This document shows positions 57,157-64,000 of a stretch of DNA of 64,000 nt, piece by piece. The translations under genes and the position numbers were made by a program. The notes beneath the pieces were generated by a model, which had not been told where the DNA came from, did no database searches, and saw only the letters and a program-made list of their open reading frames with translations. Each line of letters starts with the position of its first letter. The stretch's first letter is position 1. Origin of the DNA: Acidobacteriaceae bacterium (GTDB lineage: Bacteria > Acidobacteriota > Terriglobia > Bryobacterales > Bryobacteraceae); contig JAFAYL010000012.1 in NCBI GenBank assembly GCA_019240405.1, positions 1-64,000 on the forward strand. The letters run 5' to 3'.

Positions 57157-57807
57157 TCAGCGTGGTCCGCGTCCGCGGCCGCCACGCGGAGGCCGGCTAC
57201 CGGTTCCTTGGCGACCTTCGCGCCGTGCGCCGTCGCTTCGACGCGCGCCACCATGCCCGTTTCCACGGCTGCCGCGTTCGCGCCCGAAACGAGGCAAGGG
57301 CGGTGCGGGTGGAGTCGGCATATCAGCGGGAATAATCACCACTGCGCGGGCCGGCCCAACACCCACGCTCTCGCTGCGCAGGTCCTTTTCATCCCGCAGA
57401 GCCAGATGAATCACCCGCCGCTCACGGCTGCTCATCGGATTGAAATGGAAGGGCACGCGCGTCCGCTTTACCTTTTCGGCAGCCGCGATCGCGCTCATGC
57501 GCAGCTCTTCTACTCGCAGCAACCGGTAATCGTTTGCGTCGAACGAAATCAGCGAGTGGTCTTCGAACGGGATTCTCAGCGCCTCCATGCTGAGGTGCTC
57601 CAACGCGAGCAGTAGTTCCGCGCGATTACTCAGCAGTAATTCAACGTCGCTTCCGTGGAATCTCACGATAATTTCCGGATTCTCTACTTCCGGATGCGGA
57701 TTCGGCCGGCTCTCGAATTCATAGGTAACGTCAAAACCCGCCCGCTCGAGCAGCGGTTTCAAAAACGCATCCAGCTCCGGCCCCAAGGAGTCCGCAGTAT
57801 ATTTCAT
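57157..57807 (-). CDS. jag: Jag/KhpB-type R3H-domain RNA-binding protein
   Basis: A 216-aa protein with a KH-like region (about 1-75), then an R3H domain (about 80-150; [20 protein letters not shown]). A long basic Arg/Gly-rich tail follows ([27 protein letters not shown]). It sits between yidC and mnmE as in many bacteria. KhpB binds RNA with KhpA and influences cell division; the RG tail is an extra RNA-binding feature. Confidence 0.88.
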   Translation of the reverse strand: MKYTADSLGPELDAFLKPLLERAGFDVTYEFESRPNPHPEVENPEIIVRFHGSDVELLLSNRAELLLALEHLSMEALRIPFEDHSLISFDANDYRLLRVEELRMSAIAAAEKVKRTRVPFHFNPMSSRERRVIHLALRDEKDLRSESVGVGPARAVVIIPADMPTPPAPPLPRFGRERGSRGNGHGGARRSDGARREGRQGTGSRPPRGGRGRGPR

Positions 57808-57812
57808 ACGGT

Positions 57813-59537
57813 CTACCTTTTGACTGTCTTCCGGACGGGAGCTTTGGGCGGCGGAGGTGGTGGCAGCGGCGCCGGAGGGGGCATGAATTTATTGATAATC
57901 AACTGCTGAACGATCCCCACCAAATTGCTGGTTAACCAATATAGTACTAGTCCCGCTGACGCGTAATAGAAGAAGAAGCCCATCATTATGGGCATGAACA
58001 TCATCATTCGCTGCTGATTCGGGTCGACGCCCGCCGCCGGGGTCAGTTTCTGCGAGAAGAATTGCGTCGCCACTAAGACAATTGGCAGTAAGTGGATGGG
58101 CAATGCCTCGGCAGCCGAAAGATCGGAAACCCACAACCACGGTGCGTGTCGTAGCTCGATCGCGATGTTCAGAACACGATAAAACGCATAGAAGAATGGC
58201 AACTGCAGCAGCATGGGCAAACATCCGCCCAACGGATTGACGCCCTCTCTCTTATAAAGCGCCATTACCTCCTGGTTTTGTTCCGCCTTCCGCGGATCGC
58301 GGATGCTGATGTCCTTGTACTTTGCATTGATGGCTTGGATCTGCGGCTGCAACTTCTGCATCTTCCGTGCCGATTTCAAGCTCGTGAGCTTGAAAGGAAA
58401 CAGCAGCACGTTAATGATGAGCGTCACCAGAATGATCGCCCAACCGTAGTTGTTCGTCCAGCGGTCGTGAACCCAGTTCAGTGAAAGAAAAAGCGGCTTG
58501 GCAAGAATCCCAAAGAAGCCCCAATCCACCAACTGGGCCAGCTTTGGATTGACCTTTCTGAGAATGTCGATGTCCTTAGGTCCTACGTAGAGCGAAAGCT
58601 CGTTTTCCGTGCCTGTTGAGATGCCTACGCCAACATACGGTGTTGTCTTGTCCTCGTTTGCTCCCTTAAGTGCATCGTTGTACGTTCGGATCTCGAGCGC
58701 GGAAGAATCTACCGGAAGTGCGACGGCAGCGAAGAAGTTGTCTTCCAATCCGCCAAACGTGTAGTTGCCGCTATCGGTAATAGGTCCGTCTTTCGCGTCT
58801 TTTGCCGATTTCTTAATCAGCTTGCCGGCATTGGCGTCATAGCGCACCGTCTGCTCGCTCACTGCCGCATTTCGAATTTTGATGTCGCCGAATCCACCGC
58901 GCCATACCAGGAAATGCTGCACAGGAGTGTTGTTCTCCAGCACCACCGACCGGACGTTTGCGAGAAAACTGTCCTGCCCAAAACGGAACGATTTCCGGAT
59001 GTCCGTTTTGCCGTCTGAAAACTCATAATCCACTGCGCTACTGTCGCTTGAAACCTTTGCCTGATAAAGAACGGAATTGGGATCTATCGAAAGCTTCCGG
59101 TCTTTCACTTCGATTGCAAATGCCAGCTCGATGCTCGCGACAGCAGGGTTGATCAGTTCCAGCGGCTTGCCCGTGTTGTCTCGATAGCCTTTCAACACCC
59201 AGCTCCTGATCGTCGCGCCGCGGTTGGTGAAGACGATGTGATACTGCTTCGTGTCAATGACCGTAGAAAGTTCCGCAGGCGCTTGAATGTGCGTGCTCGA
59301 ATTTTCAGTCTGAGCCGCAGCCTGCGCCGGAGCGGCCGCAGTCTCCGCGGGCTTCTTCGCGAGAGCCGCTGCAGCCTTCTGATTCTGATCGCTCGGCGCG
59401 ACGGGCTTTGGTCCGGGAGCAGGCTTAAAGAGCCACTGCGAAATCAGCAGCACCGCCATCATCAATCCCAGCGCGATCGGGAGCCGCTTTTCTAGCGAGA
59501 CGGGCTGGTTATTCACATCACCGGATTTGTCAGGCAT
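57813..59537 (-). CDS. yidC: Membrane protein insertase YidC
   Basis: A 574-aa Gram-negative-type insertase: TM1 at about 20-37 (ALGLMMAVLLISQWLF), an Ala/Pro-rich linker, a large periplasmic beta domain (about 80-350), then the conserved five-helix core with NYGWAIILVTLIINVLLFPF and LGGCLPMLLQLPFFYAFYRVL. A Pro-rich basic tail (PPAPLPPPPPPKAPVRK) ends it. It inserts membrane proteins alone or with SecYEG. Part of the rpmH-rnpA-yidD-yidC operon. Confidence 0.97.
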   Translation of the reverse strand: MPDKSGDVNNQPVSLEKRLPIALGLMMAVLLISQWLFKPAPGPKPVAPSDQNQKAAAALAKKPAETAAAPAQAAAQTENSSTHIQAPAELSTVIDTKQYHIVFTNRGATIRSWVLKGYRDNTGKPLELINPAVASIELAFAIEVKDRKLSIDPNSVLYQAKVSSDSSAVDYEFSDGKTDIRKSFRFGQDSFLANVRSVVLENNTPVQHFLVWRGGFGDIKIRNAAVSEQTVRYDANAGKLIKKSAKDAKDGPITDSGNYTFGGLEDNFFAAVALPVDSSALEIRTYNDALKGANEDKTTPYVGVGISTGTENELSLYVGPKDIDILRKVNPKLAQLVDWGFFGILAKPLFLSLNWVHDRWTNNYGWAIILVTLIINVLLFPFKLTSLKSARKMQKLQPQIQAINAKYKDISIRDPRKAEQNQEVMALYKREGVNPLGGCLPMLLQLPFFYAFYRVLNIAIELRHAPWLWVSDLSAAEALPIHLLPIVLVATQFFSQKLTPAAGVDPNQQRMMMFMPIMMGFFFYYASAGLVLYWLTSNLVGIVQQLIINKFMPPPAPLPPPPPPKAPVRKTVKR

Positions 59538-59558
59538 AGCGAATGCGGTAGTCCGCTC

Positions 59559-59768
59559 TCATTGGACCGGGTCAAATCCTCCTTCATGAAAGGGATGACA
59601 ACGGCCTAAGCGCTTCAATCCCATCCAGAATCCGCGCAACGCCCCGTGCTTATCTATGGCGGCGAGCATGTACTCCGAACACGTGGGATAAAACCGGCAC
59701 GCCGAAGGGAGCCAGGGCGAGATCACTCGCTTGTACCCTCGGAGAGCCGCGATTAACAGTCCTTGCAT
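59559..59768 (-). CDS. yidD: Membrane protein insertion efficiency factor YidD
   Basis: A 69-aa protein with the family motif [23 protein letters not shown] (three conserved positions including both Cys) and the C-terminal [14 protein letters not shown]. It overlaps the 3' end of rnpA by 16 nt, the usual arrangement, and is thought to assist YidC. Confidence 0.95.
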   Translation of the reverse strand: MQGLLIAALRGYKRVISPWLPSACRFYPTCSEYMLAAIDKHGALRGFWMGLKRLGRCHPFHEGGFDPVQ

Positions 59769-60100
59769 CGCTCAAAAATCCGGCCCACTTCCCGGCACAG
59801 ATCCGCAAACGGCGCTTTGATCGCGCTGCGCCTTGGATTAAACACAATGCTCCAATTGGAGGGGATGGCATTCATCTGATTCCGCACCGCTTCTCTCATC
59901 CGGCGTTTCAATCGATTCCGTTCGACGGCCTTCCCCACCGCTCTGGGTACAGTAAACCCGAACCGGGAAGGGACTGCCTCGCCGTTCATCCTCAAGCAGA
60001 ACGCCGCGAAATAGCGGCTCGTCATGCGAACACCTTCCTGGTAAGTTCTGCGGAACTCGGATGATCGGAGAAGCCGCCTTGGTTTAGGAAATGACAGCAG
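59753..60100 (-). CDS. rnpA: Ribonuclease P protein component, apparent CTG start
   Basis: The core [28 protein letters not shown] (RNR motif) identifies RnpA. The first ATG (60025) would drop the conserved N-terminus, yet the same open frame continues upstream without ATG, GTG or TTG and encodes [20 protein letters not shown] and EGVR, exactly the family's opening. The only plausible initiators before the in-frame TAA are CTG codons at 60098-60100 or 60095-60097, giving about 115 aa, the normal length. It lies 19 nt after rpmH. No SD is visible, which fits coupling to rpmH. Confidence 0.9.
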   Translation of the reverse strand: MLSFPKPRRLLRSSEFRRTYQEGVRMTSRYFAAFCLRMNGEAVPSRFGFTVPRAVGKAVERNRLKRRMREAVRNQMNAIPSNWSIVFNPRRSAIKAPFADLCREVGRIFERCKDC

Positions 60101-60119
60101 TGCAAATTAATTTCGAGCG

Positions 60120-60287
60120 CTACTTCGCGTCGCGAACAGCCGGCTCATCGCTCACCGTTAGTTTGTAGCGGCCCTTCGCGCGCCGGCGCGCCAGCACAGC
60201 CCGCCCATCGGCAGTTTTCATCCGCTTCCGGAAGCCGTGAGTCTTCGCCCGGTGGCGATTATTCGGCTGAAACGTACGTTTTGGCAT
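60120..60287 (-). CDS. rpmH: 50S ribosomal protein L34
   Basis: A 55-aa protein, [20 protein letters not shown] followed by [20 protein letters not shown], the near-invariant L34 sequence, with a ten-residue C-terminal extension ([10 protein letters not shown]). It heads the rpmH-rnpA-yidD-yidC-jag-mnmE operon. L34 lies near the exit-tunnel side of the 50S subunit. dnaA is not beside it in this window. Confidence 0.97.
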   Translation of the reverse strand: MPKRTFQPNNRHRAKTHGFRKRMKTADGRAVLARRRAKGRYKLTVSDEPAVRDAK

Positions 60288-60358
60288 TTACAATCCTTGA
60301 TTTGAATCGAGTGGCCCTGGTGGGGTGCGCCGACAACCGCGCGTAGACTCAAAACCTT

Positions 60359-60364
60359 ATTATA
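60359..60364 (-). promoter_or_regulatory. Predicted -10 box of the rpmH operon
   Basis: A perfect TATAAT on the minus strand lies 72 nt upstream of the rpmH ATG; no good -35 hexamer stands at the usual 16-18 nt. The remaining sequence between rpmH and the S53 peptidase gene (60288-60603) shows no gene and no DnaA-box cluster. Confidence 0.45.
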
Positions 60365-60603
60365 CGGGAGCGGCAAATCACGCTTTTGGCGGCAACCGAT
60401 ACCTGGCTACGTATACGTCGTGTACCCCTATCGAGACTTAAACACGATAGGACTTTTGCAGTGTCTCGGTCGTTGACTCTTCGCAACGTCGGCTAGTAAA
60501 CTGATGCTCGCCATATGAAGTTACGTCCGTTGTTTTACTAAGCAACGCATTCTCCAATATCTAAGTTTCCTCTCATGAATCGACGACTCAAAGGACTTCC
60601 CGT

Positions 60604-62721
60604 ATGTTCATAAAACGCTATTCTCAAATCTCTCTTTTCTGTTTCATCATCCTGGCAATCGGTGGTTTCCGTTCCGTCGCTAGTGCCCCCGCTCAGATCG
60701 GTTCGGCAACGCCCGCCAGAATCACCCAGCCAATCGACGAAACAAAATTAGTTCCACTTTCGGGCAATACACATCCGCTTGCAACTGCGCAGGCCGATAG
60801 CGGACCCGTGCCGGACAGCTTCGCGCTCGAACACGTGTTTTTGCAATTGAGCCGCGGCGCCGAGCAGGAAAACGCCCTCGCAGCCTTCATGAAGGAGCAG
60901 TACGATCCGAATTCGGCCAACTATCGCAAATGGCTCGCACCAGGTGAACTGGGATCGCAGTTCGGACCATCCCTTCACGACATCGCAACCATTTCGCGAT
61001 GGCTGAGCTCACACGGCTTTCGCGTCAACGTGGTTCACCAGAGCGGGATGACAATTGATTTCTCAGGAACTGCCGCGCAGGTCCGCGAAGCATTCCACAC
61101 CGAAATCCATCAGTACAACGTTCGGGGCGAGCGGCACATTGCGAACGCCAGTGATCCCGAAATCCCAGCGGCTCTCGCGCCTGCTGTCTCCGGCGTCTTG
61201 GCGCTGCATGACTTCCGGCCCAAACCGCAAGTCCATAAGCGCCTGCCGAATTTTTCGTTTAACTTCAGCAATTCGGAGCAATATGATGTAGCGCCCGCGG
61301 ATTTTGCGACCATCTACAATGTCAATCCGCTGTATAAAGCCAGCAAGCCGGTTACGGGAAAGGGACAAACCATCGCAGTCATAGAGGATTCAGACATGAA
61401 TCCATCCGATTGGACGACATTCCGCTCCGCTTTCGGCCTGTCAAAGTTTTCCGGGAAGTTGACCCAAATTCATCCTGGGCCGGGCTGCAGCGACCCCGGC
61501 AAAAACGGGGATGAAGTCGAAGCCGCAATAGATTCCGAATGGGCCGGAGCAGTCGCTCCCGACGCAAACGTTGTGCTCGCTTCCTGCGCCGACACCACCT
61601 CGAACGCCGGAATCTTCATCGCTGCGCAGAACCTGATCGACAGCTCGACTCCTCCGCCAATCATCAATCTCAGCTTCGGCGCGTGCGAAGCGGCCTTGGG
61701 GTCCGCTGGCAATGCGTTCATCAACGCTCTTTGGCAGCAAGCCGCAGGTGAGGGGATTTCTGTTTTTGTCTCCTCGGGCGATGAGGGCGCCGCAGGTTGC
61801 GACGACTCAAATATCGTGCCTACTTGGGCTACCAACGGCATCGCCGTAAATGGTTTCGCTTCGACACCGTACAACGTTGCCGTCGGCGGAACAGACTTCC
61901 TCGATACCTCAGAGGGTACCAACAGCACATATTGGGATACCAGCAATAGCCCGACCGGTAAATCCGCGCTCTCGTATGTGCCGGAAACACCGTGGAATGA
62001 TTCCTGCGCGGGGAGCGTGGTTTATCAGTCTTTCTTCTACAAGAGTGGGGTTGATTTCTGCAACAGCTCCACGGGTTCTCAGGTTTTGGACATTATCGCC
62101 GGAAGCGGAGGGCCCAGCTACGTGTACTCCAAGCCTGCCTGGCAGGATGGCAAGGTATTCGGGAATCCCGCCGATGGCCGCCGCGATTTACCGGACGTCT
62201 CGTTGTTTTCCTCCAACGCCTTCTGGTCTCATGCGCTCATGTACTGTATGTCAGATCCCAACCAAGGCGGATTTCCCTGCAAATATGGCGATGCAACGGA
62301 TGCGTGGAATAACAGCGCCGGGGGTACGTCGTTCGCCGCGCCTCAATTTGCGGGTATTCAGGCGCTCATTAATCAGAAAGAAGGCGCTCGTCAAGGCAAT
62401 CCCAATCCAGTTCTCTACGCGCTTGCTGCTGTAGAGTACGGGAGCGCAACTCATCCCAACGCCGGCGAGCTGTACAACTGTAAGGCAACCTGGGGGAATC
62501 AGGTCTGCGAATCGTGCATTTTCTACGACATCACGGTGGGAGATATTGACGTCCCGTGCCAGGGTTCCAATAACTGCTACGATCCGTCTGGCGATCAATA
62601 CGGAGTTCTTTCCACGTCCGATAAGTCGCTCGAACCCGCCTATCCCGCACACAGAGGCTGGGATTTCGCGACCGGTCTGGGAAGTGTAAATGTCACGAAA
62701 TTAGTGAATAGCTGGCCATAA
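60604..62721 (+). CDS. Sedolisin (S53) serine-carboxyl peptidase with pro-domain
   Basis: A 705-aa secreted peptidase. The signal segment (about 1-28) is followed by a pro-kumamolisin activation domain (about 60-210: HVFLQLSRGAEQENALAAFM, LHDIATISRWLSSHGF, FHTEIHQYNVRGERHIAN). The S53 catalytic domain carries the Glu/Asp pair in GDEVEAAIDSEWAGAVAPDA, an oxyanion-region Asp and the nucleophile in AGGTSFAAPQFAGIQA. Such enzymes act at acidic pH, consistent with an acid-soil organism. Monocistronic in appearance. Confidence 0.92.
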   Translation: MFIKRYSQISLFCFIILAIGGFRSVASAPAQIGSATPARITQPIDETKLVPLSGNTHPLATAQADSGPVPDSFALEHVFLQLSRGAEQENALAAFMKEQYDPNSANYRKWLAPGELGSQFGPSLHDIATISRWLSSHGFRVNVVHQSGMTIDFSGTAAQVREAFHTEIHQYNVRGERHIANASDPEIPAALAPAVSGVLALHDFRPKPQVHKRLPNFSFNFSNSEQYDVAPADFATIYNVNPLYKASKPVTGKGQTIAVIEDSDMNPSDWTTFRSAFGLSKFSGKLTQIHPGPGCSDPGKNGDEVEAAIDSEWAGAVAPDANVVLASCADTTSNAGIFIAAQNLIDSSTPPPIINLSFGACEAALGSAGNAFINALWQQAAGEGISVFVSSGDEGAAGCDDSNIVPTWATNGIAVNGFASTPYNVAVGGTDFLDTSEGTNSTYWDTSNSPTGKSALSYVPETPWNDSCAGSVVYQSFFYKSGVDFCNSSTGSQVLDIIAGSGGPSYVYSKPAWQDGKVFGNPADGRRDLPDVSLFSSNAFWSHALMYCMSDPNQGGFPCKYGDATDAWNNSAGGTSFAAPQFAGIQALINQKEGARQGNPNPVLYALAAVEYGSATHPNAGELYNCKATWGNQVCESCIFYDITVGDIDVPCQGSNNCYDPSGDQYGVLSTSDKSLEPAYPAHRGWDFATGLGSVNVTKLVNSWP

Positions 62722-62806
62722 CGGCGAATCACCTGGCACGTAAAGAAACACGATCACAAGCGGCGAGCCATTCCGTCCGCTTTATTAACAGCCGGCCAAC
62801 CCCGCT

Positions 62807-62825
62807 AGTACTTTCTCTTAGTACT
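62807..62825. repeat. AGTACT pair upstream of secreted-protein gene
   Basis: CTAGTACT (62807-62812 core) and TTAGTACTA (62820-62825 core) lie 13 nt apart, about 70 nt before the ATG at 62891. A comparable pair, cores 13010-13015 and 13038-13043, lies upstream of the orphan permease at 13087. Candidate operator, unproven. Confidence 0.25.
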
Positions 62826-62890
62826 ACTGCCCAGTGTCATTGAAACGAAGTTCGGCCTGCGATTATCGATCCTCCGGAGGCATTCTGTTC

Positions 62891-64000
62891 ATGCGGCAAA
62901 AATGCATTTCTTTTTTCACCTGCGCGGCGGTCGCCCTGTGCGCCTCAGCCCTGTGGGGACAGGAGGACTCGGCGAAGGGATCGCAGCCGAACGTCCCGAG
63001 ATTGAAGGTACTCAGTTGGCACAAAGCACCGCCGAAAAAGGAAGACGTTGAGGCAATGAAGAATCTGGCGGCGAACAATTCGAGCAAATCGCTGCCGCTG
63101 TGGACTCTCTTCACCGAGGCCTCGCGCGATGACAACGGTTACTCCGGCGTGATGGTGGGCCGCGACCCCTTCAACGGCGGAGGGGGCGTCAATGTGGCCA
63201 CTTACATCGTTCCGCTAAAAATTACTACTCACCAAATCGCCGTAAGCGTCAATTCGAAAGGTATTCTCACGAACAAGCCAGGAAAGACCGTTTTTGACCC
63301 TACTGCCACGGATAAGGCGTGCCTTGGGTCTTCCAATAATGTTCCGGCGACTCTGTTCGAGCAATCGCCAATTTTTAAGAACACAAATTTTGATTTTGGG
63401 GGCACGATCGTCGGCGATACGCAGTACGTTGACGCTTTTCAGCGGGGCAATTTCTGGCAAGTCGAGGACCGCGATCACTATCACGTTCTTCTTGGTCCGG
63501 TGAAAACGCTCAAGGCAATCGATCTCGATGTGCCCGTTAAATATGGGACCGCGCTTGCGACCACTGCATTAGGTCCGCCAGCCTTCTGCGCGCCCATGGC
63601 AATTGTCGATATCGGCTGGTTCGATACGTGGGTCGCAAATACACTGATTCCGGCGCTGTCATCTCAGGGCGTAAATCCCTCGAATCTTCCGATCGTTTTC
63701 GTACACAACGTGGTGTGGTCAATCGGGCCGCCTGAGCTCAACGACTGCTGTGCGATCGGTTATCACTCTTGGACCGGTTACCCGCTCCAGACCTACTCGT
63801 CCATCAATTTCGACTACACCGATCTCTTTGGGCCTGCAATTCTTGACACCGCCGTAGCGTCGCACGAGGTGGCGGAATGGATGAACGATCCCTTCGGCAA
63901 CAATCCCACGCCAGGATGGAGCGCTGGACAAGCCACTGGTTTCTGTCAGACGAATTTAGAAGTCGGCGATCCTTTGACCGGCACTGAAGCTCCCCGGATT
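62891..64000 (+). CDS. Secreted protein of unknown family (HEVxEW motif), copy 2, cut by window end
   Basis: An ATG at 62891 behind CCGGAGG encodes a signal peptide (MRQKCISFFTCAAVALCASA) and at least 370 residues before the window ends. It shares with the gene at 26169 the blocks KACLGSSNNVPATL, TQYVDAFQRGNF, VHNVVW, a CC pair (NDCCAIGYHSW) and VASHEVAEWMNDPFGNNPTP. The invariant His-Glu-Val-x-Glu-Trp may hold a metal. The family is unnamed to me. It follows the S53 peptidase by 170 nt on the same strand. Confidence 0.7.
   Translation, partial: MRQKCISFFTCAAVALCASALWGQEDSAKGSQPNVPRLKVLSWHKAPPKKEDVEAMKNLAANNSSKSLPLWTLFTEASRDDNGYSGVMVGRDPFNGGGGVNVATYIVPLKITTHQIAVSVNSKGILTNKPGKTVFDPTATDKACLGSSNNVPATLFEQSPIFKNTNFDFGGTIVGDTQYVDAFQRGNFWQVEDRDHYHVLLGPVKTLKAIDLDVPVKYGTALATTALGPPAFCAPMAIVDIGWFDTWVANTLIPALSSQGVNPSNLPIVFVHNVVWSIGPPELNDCCAIGYHSWTGYPLQTYSSINFDYTDLFGPAILDTAVASHEVAEWMNDPFGNNPTPGWSAGQATGFCQTNLEVGDPLTGTEAPRI

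Noticed and set aside
60288-60603. Possible origin of replication next to rpmH
   Set aside because: rpmH often neighbours dnaA/oriC, but I see no cluster of DnaA boxes (TTATCCACA-like) and no dnaA gene here.

Overview
The window reads as chromosomal DNA of a member of the Acidobacteriota, probably Solibacter/Bryobacter-like (the rank is an inference). The support is a large TonB-dependent receptor with an N-terminal carboxypeptidase-regulatory fold, two very large MacB-like 'acidobacterial duplicated orphan permeases' (one coupled to a PadR regulator), an Uma2-family protein, a Ser/Thr kinase fused to TPRs, many secreted peptidases and DUF4440-like proteins, and moderately high GC with ATG/GTG/TTG starts. 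Housekeeping blocks are conserved and intact; accessory material lies between them.

Layout. 1-3.8 kb (minus): str operon rpsL-rpsG-fusA-tuf (tuf cut by the window edge), with a strong promoter about 420 nt upstream of rpsL and a small leader ORF in between. 3.8-10.4 kb: a membrane-anchored winged-helix regulator with two malectin-like domains, divergent from the TonB-dependent receptor, then a secreted TPR protein preceded by a terminator hairpin. 10.4-15.6 kb: comEC and a first orphan permease. 15.6-21.3 kb (minus): a peptide-export operon. Two tandem 16-codon ORFs encode near-identical peptides, each preceded by a hairpin with the same loop. They are followed by an attenuator-like terminator, a short HlyD-like protein, a C39-peptidase ABC transporter with intact catalytic residues, and a second ABC half-transporter whose peptidase-like domain lacks them. 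This is the most novel-looking element of the window. 21.4-32.4 kb: S9 peptidase, tandem-ACT protein, glpK-glpF, a secreted protein of unknown family, tRNA-Glu(UUC), cytochrome c, and an S55-peptidase/beta-propeller gene pair.

32.4-50 kb: der, a Uma2-family protein, a solute:sodium symporter pair, a TPR kinase, a GNAT, an amidohydrolase, a PLD-like protein and five small NTF2/DUF4440-like proteins, four of them exported. This stretch is unusually rich in broken genes: a YdeI/OmpD-associated gene with a one-base shift at an A run, two frameshifted copies of one small exported family, a degenerate YefM/YoeB-type toxin-antitoxin pair, and a flavoprotein N-terminal stub. The pattern suggests gene turnover, or alternatively homopolymer base-calling errors.

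50-64 kb: PadR regulator plus second orphan permease, lepA, ribH-nusB, then the canonical rpmH-rnpA-yidD-yidC-jag-mnmE operon (rnpA apparently with a non-AUG start), a sedolisin (S53) peptidase, and a second member of the unknown secreted family, cut by the window end. No CRISPR array, rRNA or complete insertion sequence was seen.
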